Shown piece after piece: positions 21,655 through 31,425 of a stretch of DNA of 64,000 nt. A program made the translations under genes and the position numbers. Position 1 is the first letter of the stretch; every line of letters starts with the position of its first letter. The notes below the pieces were generated by a model. The model worked only from the letters and a program-made list of their open reading frames with translations, did not search any database and was not told the origin of the DNA. This stretch comes from Chelonoidis abingdonii (lineage: Eukaryota; Chordata; Testudines; Testudinidae), in the NCBI RefSeq assembly GCF_003597395.2, contig NC_133778.1, positions 26,278,062-26,342,061 of the forward strand. The letters run 5' to 3'.

Positions 21655-23856
21655 CTACCCTAACATAGGATGATCATTCACATAGACAACTGACTGTATT
21701 TATTTCACTTTCTACTTAAACAAATGATGGAAGTTATATTACTTTCTTGCCCCCAAAGCCTGTTGTTTTTGTCTCTCTTAATGTCTTTCTGAACGGCTTC
21801 TTTGGATTCTTTCTTCAAAATATGAGTGGTTGCAAGGCTCCTTCCCCTGGTTATCAAAATGTCATGAGGTATATTAAAGAACAGAAAGAGGGCCCATATT
21901 ACAGTATGGCTGTTGCTTTACCATTTCTGATTAATCTACTTATGCAAGCACATTGTAATATGGAAAAAGTTATCTGATTTTCCCACTCACTATATGCAGT
22001 CGACTGAACTATTACTACTTTTTACTGGAAAGTAAATGCCTCAGTATCTATCTTAGGTACTTATCCAAAACCATCTAGTGTGTGCATGTGTGTGTATATT
22101 TCTTCCCAGAGGTTGTTGATTCCCTGTAGTTGCCTTGCCACTTTGATGATGTGAATGTGTATTTTGTTTGCTTGACTAGTTCTGTGTATTCTGAAAGCTT
22201 AGAAATGAATGAGGACATGCTGTATTCCTGCTGGAGATCTTATAATCTTTGGTGTATAGAGAAGACCCATGGGACAGATGCCCTTTCTAGCATTGATTTT
22301 AGGATGGGATATACTAGTCACTTCAGCAGCATTGTGCTAGTTAAGAATTCCCCCTGTCTAAAGGAATCCTTTGGTGCCAAATTAAGACAACTCCATGGTT
22401 AGATGGTGCTTCTGAACCAGGACAGAGTAGCTGGAGTGGAAGGTATACCGCAAAGACTTTATGGCATAATGCAGCTAAAGGTGTGATGAGGGGATGAGTG
22501 GCAGTTTCTGAAGTTATTCTACAACTTCATCCACACCCCCACCCTTGAAACATGAAGTAATCTCCATCATGCCTGACAGATCCAGTTATGTTCCTAGCTC
22601 CCTTGCCCTGGTCCCGACAGCCTATCAAACTCCTCCCAACTCTTCCAAAATCAACTCTTTCCAGCCCCAACACATTTTAAAGGGTAATTAAATTTGTAAT
22701 TAATGTGGTGTACATGTCACAATAAATCACGTCGTGATGTGTCATGGGTGTGAAAAGGTGTGATGGGACCATGAATCAAAAGTACTACATTACTGATCTC
22801 ATTGTGAGTTACAAGTAAGGATGTCTTAGGTAGTTAGCATTATGCATTTTGCTGCAGTGAGAATGTACTGGGTATCCTGCCATCATCAGACCTATGTGGT
22901 TCTTATTAAACAATAAAATAACATCTCTTGACTGATCAGATCCTTAACTTCTGCATTGTTTGGGACTTCCTGAAGACTCTCTTCATTCTATATTAATACT
23001 AACATATCTTTTGGATATATACTGCTAATCCAGTGGTATTAAAATTAAACTAATGGGCCTGACTTTCAAAAACAGTAACCTTCTGCAAATGTAGCAATAT
23101 AGGAACTCAGGGGTTAATAAAACTACTTGGGCTAGTAGAACATTCTGATTGACTGAGGTGAATGATCTAAATGATAATATTAATCTAAGTGAACCATCCC
23201 ATACTGCTGAAACTGCAGTTCAGTATTCTGAACTCCAGCTCCTTCTTATCCAGAGCAAAATATACTTTTCTTCTCAACAGTAATGAACTCTGTGCCTCAT
23301 AATGTCTCAAGGGTGTGATTATTTCAGAGAAAACTGCTTCCCCAGTTACATCTTGTTGCATAAATAATCATCTCTTTGATGTGGAGGATAACAGTAGGAA
23401 TGATGTAAGTTAAATATGTTTTCCAGCAGTCTGACTTGCAAGGGAATAAACAATTTGTTGATACTTAGAGTGCTAAAACCACTTTTTTCAGTTCCCAGAA
23501 TGCTCATATATATTGCTCTGAACATTATAGCCATATTGTGTGTGTGTGTCAGGCGAGAGAGAGAACACGTGTATGTATATGTCTTAAATTTTCCGATAAG
23601 GGATTGGATCTTTTTCTCTTCTTGTTGTTTTAAATTAATTGTTTCAGTAGATCTATGGAATCAAAGCAGTTGTTCATGCTGTACATAGGCAACTCAGCAA
23701 TAACATGAACTCCACAAATATAGCTCTGTGGGAAGGTAACATAACGAGATGCATGAACCAAAGGGGCAATTCACATCATTTATTTAACTGAAATAACCAT
23801 CACAATCTGACTAGAGGGATATTTACCAATATTACAGTTTCATGTTGCTTGATTAC
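21655..23856. other. Unassigned AT-rich stretch with small TG repeats
   Basis: No gene or confident repeat. Short TG-rich microsatellites lie near 22081-22098 and 23537-23550. Confidence 0.4.
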
Positions 23857-23860
23857 GTTT

Positions 23861-24513
23861 TGTGACAGACTCAGACCAGTGGGGTACAGGAGTCTGGTAG
23901 AGGGCAAATATACTGGTCACTGGATGAGTAGTTTTCTGTTCCCTGAGTGACCAGAGCAGGGACTGCACTAGAGTAATCAGGAACCTGCTAGAACCAATTA
24001 AGGCAGACAGGCTGATTAGAACACCTGCAGNNNNNNNNNNNNNNNNNNNNNNNNNNNNNNNNNNNNNNNNNNNNNNNNNNNNNNNNNNNNNNNNNNNNNN
24101 NNNNNNNNNNNNNNNNNNNNNNNTGAGGAGGAACCAGAGGAGAGGAAGTGCATGTGAGGAGCTGGGAGCAAGAGGTGCAAGGAGCTGAGAGTGAGATGCT
24201 GTGCTGCTGGAGGAGTAAGGAGTACAAGGTCCTGTGGTGAGAATTAAGAAGGTGTTTGGAGGAGGCCATGGGGAAGTAGCCCAGGGAGTTGCAGCTGTCA
24301 TGCAGCTGTTACAAGAGGCACTCTAGACAGCTGCAATCCACAGGGCCCTGGGCTGGAACCCGGATTAGAGGGCAGGCCTGGGTTCCCCCCAAACCTCCCA
24401 ACTCCTGATCAGACACAAGAGGAGTTGATCCAGACTGTGGGGAAGATCACTGAGGTGAGAAAATCTGCCAATAAGGGCAGGACCCACCAAGGTAGAGGAG
24501 GAACTTTGTCGCA
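23861..24513 (+). mobile_element. Solo LTR, family A (4-bp target duplication)
   Basis: The element begins tgtgacagac and ends ctttgtcgca, TG...CA termini with short inverted ends. It is flanked on both sides by gttt (23857-23860 and 24514-24517). The 3' half is very similar to the LTR at 62068: shared text includes ggaggaggccatggggaagt, gggccctgggctggaacccg and cctcccaactcctgatcaga. A 93-base gap lies inside. No internal retroviral region is present, so this is a solo LTR left by recombination. A 4-bp duplication is compatible with an endogenous retrovirus or related LTR retrotransposon. Confidence 0.85.
24031..24123. other. Assembly gap (93 N) inside the LTR
   Basis: 93 N interrupt the LTR between acacctgcag and tgaggaggaaccagag. 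In the related copy at 62068 the corresponding interval is about 70-80 bases, so the gap size looks realistic. Confidence 0.95.
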
Positions 24514-24517
24514 GTTT

Positions 24518-25138
24518 GTATAGTTGATAGATTGTTAGGAAGAGGGAGGAGGAGAGAGATGGTTTCTCTAGAAGAGCCAGATCCGAAGCCTATTAAAGTC
24601 AGTTGTAAGACTGACTTTAGTGGGCTTTTGTTTGGCTTTAAATGATTTTTCAAACCACAACTATGCCCTCCACAATAGTTGCCATTTTTTCAGATGTTAA
24701 ATATATTTCAGCTGACTTGCTACCTCACAGCCCTAATGTATTTCCCATTTCTATGATCTCTGGTTGGTTATATCATTAAATATACATATACAAACAAATA
24801 CTTTTTATTCAAGGATTTATCATCATGTGTTAGAATTAAGTTTTTCAGACCGAGGATTCTTCAGAGTGCCACTGCGGCATGCCGAGGTACCCACCAGGAC
24901 TTATTTCTGGGTTCTGCGGAGTTTTAACAGACAGGAAGTTGTTTAGAATTAGTTGGGAGAGAGCTTTAGATCCAGCTGTTTTTTGATCTAGCCCAAAAAA
25001 TAATGTTGGGATTTTTATTTTGTGGTTCAATTAGAGAGCTTCTTAGAAAGTGAAGTGCATTTCCAGACATTCAATCAATTCTACAGAAGGAAAGATAAGA
25101 CCAGAAGGAAAAATCTGTATTTTATTAAGAGAAAACTG
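24518..25138. other. Unassigned stretch between LTR and Tigger-like element
   Basis: No gene recognised. The segment 24560-24620 contains a short inverted repeat (aaagtcagt / actgacttt). Confidence 0.4.
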
Positions 25139-25140
25139 TA

Positions 25141-26919
25141 CAGTAATGCTCACTTAACGTTGTAGTTATGTTCCTGAAAAATGTGACTTTATGCAAAACT
25201 ATGTTAAACGAATCCAATTTCCCCATAAGAATTAATGTAAATGGTAGGGGGGTGTTAGGTTCCAGGGAAAAAAATTTTCCTCAGACAAAAGACATTATAT
25301 ACACGTACAGTATAAATTTTAAAAGAACAGTTTAATATTGTACATAGCAATGAATGATTGTGAAGCTTGGTTGAGGAGGTGGTGGAATAAGAGAGTGGAA
25401 TATTTCGCAGGGAATGCCTTGCTGCTAAATGATGAACTAGCACTTGGCTGAGCACGCCAGGGTTAATACGCTGTTTTTAATGTAGCCTTACACTCTACAA
25501 GGCAGCAGGGACTGAAGCAGGAGGGTGGAAACACAGTAGATGCAGGGCAGTAGCTGAACACGATAAGCCCATGCTATCCAGCTGGAGCACACCACTCCTT
25601 CCTCCTGACAGCACATGCACAGCTGCACAGGTGCTGACTTTCCAAAGTGCTGGGGCATGCATGCATGAGTGAGAGCAAGAGAGAGACGTGCATTGCGCCT
25701 TTAAGTAAGCTGACTCCACTCAAGTATGTTGCCCTTTTTAGCAGACCAGCCAGTTCAGACAGGAAGCAACAGCTTCCATCAAGCTCCCTCTTTTCTGTAC
25801 CCGAGCCTTGTCCCCTCCTCCACTTTGTGGAGAGGGGGTACAGTGTGGGGGGGGGCAGGAGCAGGGGAAATCCTGATATCAGGACCCCTCCCCCTCCTCC
25901 TTCCCTGCAGCAAGCAGGAAGCTCTGGGAGCAGCTCCAAGGCAGAGGGCAGGAGCAGTGCGGCAGCAGCGGGGCAGGGCCAGCTCCAGGCACCAGCCGAG
26001 CAAACTCATGCTTGGGGTGGTATTCCGCCCAATCCTAGGATGGAAAGGCTTTTTGGGGGGGAGGGGGGTTCACCGCTACGGCTGCCCTGCACCCTGGTGG
26101 GTTTTGGTTTTTTTTGGTTTGTTTGTTTTTCTTTTGTTTTTCCGACGACTTTCACTGCACCATTATAGGGCGCAGCAGCGTGGAGGAGGGGAGCACCCTG
26201 CTAGGAGCGGGCTACGCCCTCCATCTGCCCCAGCCGCTGCCAGGTCTGCAGGAAGCCCAGCAACCTGCATTCTTCTTTCCCAACCAACTGATGACTTTCA
26301 ATTCACCTGCAGGTGGAAGCAGCGTGGAGCCCTCCTGGCAGGTGGCGTGGTGGGAGGGGCCAAGTGAGAGAGAAGGAGCACAGCCAGAGCTTCCTTCAGC
26401 CAGGGCGCTCACCACTTGGCCCCTCCCACCACGCCACCTGCCAGGAGGGCTCCACGCTGCTCCCCCTTGATAGCCTGGGCATGCACTCTGCTGCCCGGGG
26501 CATGTCTGCAGCGCAAGGAGTCCCACTAGCCAGAGTGCAGCTGCCCTGGCCCAGAGGCTCGCCAGCGCAGCCAGGGGAGGCAGCCACGAACCACCAAGCA
26601 AGGCAGAAAAAAAGCCAGAACCGCCCCTGGTTGGAGGAGGGCCACCTGCACTCCTGCTTGACAGCCGGGGAACCATATACCTTACAGGGAATTTAGAGGA
26701 GCTGATAAGGGTGGGGGGCTACTGCTCCCCTCACCCAGTTCTAATCCCCACAAGGAAGGGCTCTCTTCCAGGGAATCCTGCATGCTGTGGACAAAGCAGG
26801 CAGCTGCCAAAAGACATTATAAGGGAGCATTGCGCAACTTTAAACGAGCTTGTTCCCTAATAGATCAGCAACATAACAATGAAACATTAACCAGGACAAC
26901 CTTAAGTGAGGAGTTACTG
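25141..26919. mobile_element. Tigger-like (pogo/Tc1-mariner) non-autonomous element
   Basis: The left end cagtaatgctcacttaacgt and the right end, whose reverse complement starts cagtaactcctcacttaagg, form inverted repeats of the Tigger type. Each is flanked by TA (25139-25140 and 26920-26921), as expected for Tc1/mariner insertions. The AT-rich outer parts resemble Tigger ends, while the interior (about 25740-26690) is GC-rich and contains the palindrome at 26318-26461. The open frames of 100-210 codons in the interior overlap on both strands and read as compositional. No transposase motif was seen. Confidence 0.8.
26318..26461. repeat. Perfect 49-bp inverted repeat, 46-base loop
   Basis: The arms 26318-26366 and 26413-26461 are exact reverse complements (left arm starts agcagcgtggagccctcctg). 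They are GC-rich and lie within the Tigger-like element. Transcribed, they would form a long, perfectly paired hairpin. Confidence 0.95.
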
Positions 26920-26967
26920 TATATAGATATGCCTGGATAAGAATGAGAACCTCATGAAGTTATTTTT

Positions 26968-27165
26968 TTAAGTAAACTGCAGAGCCTGGAAAACATGTTC
27001 TATAATTTGGGGAAATACTTTCCCTATGTTTTCCTTGAAATGCAGTTCATCCAGACAAACAGATTTGACTCCAGATACAATACGCACTAATGTACTGTTG
27101 ATGATACTGACATCCCAACTTTTGAGAAGTGGTTTATCTTCTGGCAATGAGCAAGTCTGAGTCAT
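26968..27165 (-). other. Small minus-strand open frame, protein-like but unidentified
   Basis: The 65 codons start MTQTCSLPEDKPLLKSWDVS and end with a stop after FPQIIEHVFQALQFT. The composition is balanced and not repeat-like, but I find no family, no convincing splice sites and no promoter. Two in-frame ATG/stop positions lie just upstream in neighbouring frames. It could be a pseudogene piece or chance. Confidence 0.15.
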
Positions 27166-27169
27166 TATT

Positions 27170-28780
27170 GTAGTACTGCTGTTTGAAACATCTGATTCTG
27201 AGCGTCATTCCAAACCTGAAGGTCAGGCCATCTTCACCAAAAGACTTGCTGAGCTTTCATGATCTGGATAAATGCTGGTGTTAGGGTGGATGAAATTGTA
27301 TGGATTTTCCCTGAAATCAGGCAAGACTTAGGTTGTTTCAACTGACTTTTGGACTAATTTGAATCTCAAACTGTAAGTGCACCTCAGGAAGTGAACATTG
27401 AAGTGAAACAAAATTGGGGCCAGGGGAAGTTTTGTATATATCACTATGAACTAAATCCACAATTTCACTCTAACTAGTATTCTACTCAAACATAGCTGCT
27501 ACTAGGTTACATGGTTTGAATAATAAGTACTGCCATTGCAGAAGCATTTAGTTGTTCATCTGTATATGCGATTGTAGCTTACTCTCCAGCTTCCATAGGA
27601 CTCAGCAATCTGCTGTCCTGGTGAATGATCTCCATAGCGAGGAAGAGAATGCTTTGAGATGAAGAATTCATTTTCATAAATTAACTCATGAAAGAGAAAC
27701 CGTAAGTCATATACCATATACTGCACTGTGCAGAGACCCATACAAGGCACGTGCACCCTGCAGAAGAGGGTGTAAGTGGTAGACAGGCCTTGTGCTGTCC
27801 TCGCTCTGTCCCTTGTGAACATATCTGCAAGATCTTTCTAATAGATCCATTCTATAACTCAAGTTCTCAAGTTGAGAGAAGGAGGTGGTGCCGAAGAGGG
27901 AGTTAAGAACCAGAGTACAAATGTTTTCTTAGAAGTTATAGAATTAAAATGAACCTAATCTTAATATCTTCAGTTTCCTGGTGATGTTTATAAATTAATA
28001 TTAGTCTTAAAGCTCAATTACCATTAGCTCAATTACATCGAGTAATAAAAACATGCCCCTGCTAGCTGGTTCTGTCTCTCACCTCTTGGCTCCATAAGTC
28101 TCAGTTCCTGTGTATGGTTTCGAACACTGTTTAACATACAAAATTAGAAATGAAAAGAAATTGCTGACCATTCTTAGTGTACTTGCACTGAGCAGATCCT
28201 GCTTCTTTCATTTCTGTGATCATGGAAGCAGATAGGACTAGCTCGTGCTGCCCAACATAAGAGTTGCACTTACATGAACAGTCCCTTTACCTTTAAGGCA
28301 ACTAATACATGTTAACCAACGTGAGTAACACTGGCACAGTCTAGCCCTTAATATTACTCCTCTGCTCTATTCTAAAAGTGCACTTTCTCATTAATAGCCT
28401 TCTCCAAGATTTCTCTCATATAATTTTATAGTAAAATCAAACTTGGTTATATCCCTGTAACCCAAACAGAGCTCAAATTTATCATCAACTGTCATTAATC
28501 CTTGGACCTGCTGGTACTTTCTGATGTTTCCAAGCCCTCCTTTGAACTACTGATGTGACTTTCGCCATTCTCTTCCACTGTCCCTGGGCCTTATCAGTTG
28601 CTCCCCGGATATCATTTTTGGAAGCTAACAGCTCCTGCATTCTCTGTGCATCAATCTTCCCTAGCAACATACACAGTCAATGTTGGTCTGAAGAGCTCTG
28701 AAAGGATCTTGAACTTTGCCTTTTCACTTCAGCTTTTGAAGGGATGCCCCAATACTATTTTGTTACAATTTTCTCAGTAG
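27170..28780. other. Unassigned AT-rich stretch
   Basis: No clear gene. A minus-strand open frame at 28670-28485 (KIDAQRMQELLASKNDIRGA onward) looks somewhat protein-like but has no recognised family or splice context. Confidence 0.4.
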
Positions 28781-28783
28781 GAG

Positions 28784-29782
28784 TGTCATAAACAGATAGT
28801 AGGAGTTAATAGAACAGAAGTACTTTATATCTCTTTTGACTGTAAAGGGTTAACAAGTTCCGTAAGCCTGCCTGTCACCTGACCAGAGAACCAATCAGGG
28901 GACAGGATACTTTCAAATCTTGAGGGAGGGAAGTTTTTGTGTGTGCTGTTAGAATTTGGTGGTTGTTCTCTCTGGGTTCTGACAGTGACCAGACGTGCAA
29001 CCAGGTTTCTTTCCAATCTCTCCGATACAGGCTCTTATAAGTTCAGAATAGTGAGTACTAGGTAGATAAGGCGAGTTAGGCTTATGTTTGTTTTCTTTAT
29101 TTGCAAATGTGCATTTGGCTGGAAGGTATTTCAGGAATGGGAGGAGTTCAAATGTGTATTTTGCTGAAAGGATTTTAATTTGTACTTGTATACTTAGGCT
29201 GGGAGGGTATTCCCAGTGTCTGTAGCTGAAAGACCCTATACCTATTCCATCTTAAATTTACAAAGATAATTTTTACTGTTTTTCTCTCTTTAATTAAAAG
29301 TTTCTTGTTTAAGAACCTGATTGTTTTTTTATTCTGATGTGAGACCCAAGGGGACGGGGTCTGGATTCACCAGGGAATTGGTGGGGAGAAAGGCTAATTT
29401 CTCTCTGTGTCAGGATTACTTTCTCTCTCAGGAAGAGTTTGGGAGGGGGAAAGAGAAGGGAGGGGAAGGTAAATTTTCCTCTCTGTTTAAAGATTCAAGG
29501 AGTTTGAATCACACTGATCTTCCAGGGTAACCCAGGGAGGGAAAGCCTGGGAGAAGCAACGGTAGGGAAAAGGGTTTACTTTCCTTGTAGTAAGATCCAG
29601 AGGGTCTGGGTCTTGGGGTTCCCCGGGCAAGGTTTTGGGGGGAACAGAGTGTACCAGGCACTGGAATTCCTGGTTGATGGCAGCACTACAGGTTCTAAGC
29701 TGGTAATTGAGCTTAGAGAAATTCATGCTGGTACCCCATCTTTTGGATGCTAAGGTTCAGAGTGGGGATTTATACCATGACA
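28784..29782 (+). mobile_element. Solo LTR, family B (5-bp target duplication)
   Basis: The element begins tgtcataaacagatag and ends ttataccatgaca. It is flanked by aggag on both sides (28779-28783 and 29783-29787). The 999-base unit is the same family as 42275-43155: shared text includes gactgtaaagggttaac, gatactttcaaatcttg and ggttccccgggcaaggtttt. No internal coding region remains. A 5-bp duplication with TG...CA termini suits a Ty3/gypsy-like or retroviral LTR; I cannot say which. The open frames within it are chance. Confidence 0.9.
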
Positions 29783-29787
29783 AGGAG

Positions 29788-31225
29788 GAATTACTTTTTA
29801 AATCTAACACATGCTACTGATAACTCATTTATGCTGTTGATTAGAAAATGTACTCGACTATGGTATATTGATATAATGTTTATTCTATGAAGTCATTTAC
29901 CAAAATAAGAGAGACTGCAGCATCAGTAAAGTCACTATCATTCCAGAAAATTTCAACAAGCCTTACACAAGTAACAGAATATTTTCCCCACTACTGATAT
30001 CAATAGACTATACATCAGCTGCTTTTTTTGATACATCATAAATTGACAAATCTATCTACGCTATTCATTCCCTTTTACCATTTTACCATACAAGCAGCAA
30101 TGTTTTATTTCCATGTAAGCCACTAAGAATAAACTGTTGATTTACATTTCCAACAATAGCTGTATGTAGTTGATCACACAGAAGGCTAAAATATTATCCA
30201 GAAGAGGAAATGGTAGATATGTAAGAAGGTTTGAAGAGCATTAGAAGAAAGTGGAAGAGGGTTTCAGAACATTGGAAAAGATTGTGCAAAATCTAGGAAG
30301 AGACCTGGCACACAAAGGGTATATGGAAAAACAATGGAGTATTGGAGAAATCCAGTCTAGCAGCTGGGAGATTTAGAGACTACTGCAAACAGCCTTGGCA
30401 ATTTATCCATGGTGGAGAGGGCCAGAGAAGGTGACAAGAGGTCTGCTAATCCCTACAGAGAGTCAAGGGAATATTTAGGAGTGCAAGACAGGCAGATGGA
30501 GAGGCTGGAAGAGCAGATGGTAAGGATGGGAAGATCAGTATGGACTACAGATTTAAAACTACAGCCCCAAATTGAATATTTGTCTGATATGTTCTTCCTT
30601 CCATACATAAAAATGCCAGAAACAGCAAACAATCTTTTCACACTGTGCAGAACGCTTGGTGCCCGTAACCTTTTGTTTCAACGTGTTATGAACATTATAT
30701 ATAGTTGGCTGCTATCATACTGCACTTTCTCTGCCCAGTAGGGTGGGAATCGTGTGCCCTTCCAAATCCAGTGTCCATGAATTAGCTGGAAGAGAATGCT
30801 AAAAGAATATTGGCTGACTTCCTGCTGCCCAGACAAAATATATTCCCACCGTACTGTGCATGAGCAAGCAACCAAGGCTGAAAGTCTAATAGGTAAAAAA
30901 AACTGAACCTGATCCTTCTATATAGTAGGACAGAACATTGCCTCAGCCCCATTTGTTTGGCTATTTGTGTCTTTTCAGATATAATGTATAATTAAATGGC
31001 ACTAATAAACATTGAAACTTGGAAGATAGCTTGAATGATCTCGAATACAGAAACAAATTAATATTAGCTACTTCAATTCATCAGACTTGTAAGTAAAGTT
31101 GACATTGATTTATTTGTGATAAATTACTTGGTTGTCCATCCCTAAACCCAGAACAATAGCTTTTGTACTTGCTATGTGTCTTCAATTTGTACTGATGCCA
31201 GTACATCTCTGTCTTTGTGTCTATC
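29788..31225. other. Unassigned AT-rich stretch
   Basis: No gene or confident repeat. A 110-codon + frame at 30409-30741 has a glutamate/arginine-rich start and no recognised domain. I regard it as chance. Confidence 0.4.
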
Positions 31226-31226
31226 T

Positions 31227-31425
31227 AAGGCCTGGTCTACACTACACGTTTAAACCGATTTTAGCAGCATTAAACCGATTTAACGCTGCACCTGTCCACA
31301 CAATGAGGTCCTTTATATAGATATAAAGGACTCTTTAAACCGGTTTCTGTACTCCTTCCCGACAAGAGGAGTAGCGCTGAAATCGGTATTACCGTATCGG
31401 ATTAGGGTTAGTGTGGCCACAAATC
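31227..31425 (+). mobile_element. DNA-transposon-derived MITE fragment
   Basis: It begins aaggcctggtctacactaca and continues with repeated taaaccgattt motifs, ggtcctttatatagatataa and a terminal cggattagggttagtgtggc. I recognise this as a very common turtle interspersed repeat. Its 3' part is missing, and unrelated sequence begins near 31426. Confidence 0.75.

Noticed and set aside
25574..26696. Overlapping open frames up to 213 codons
   Set aside because: They lie inside the GC-rich core of a Tigger-like element, occur on both strands, and run through a perfect palindrome.
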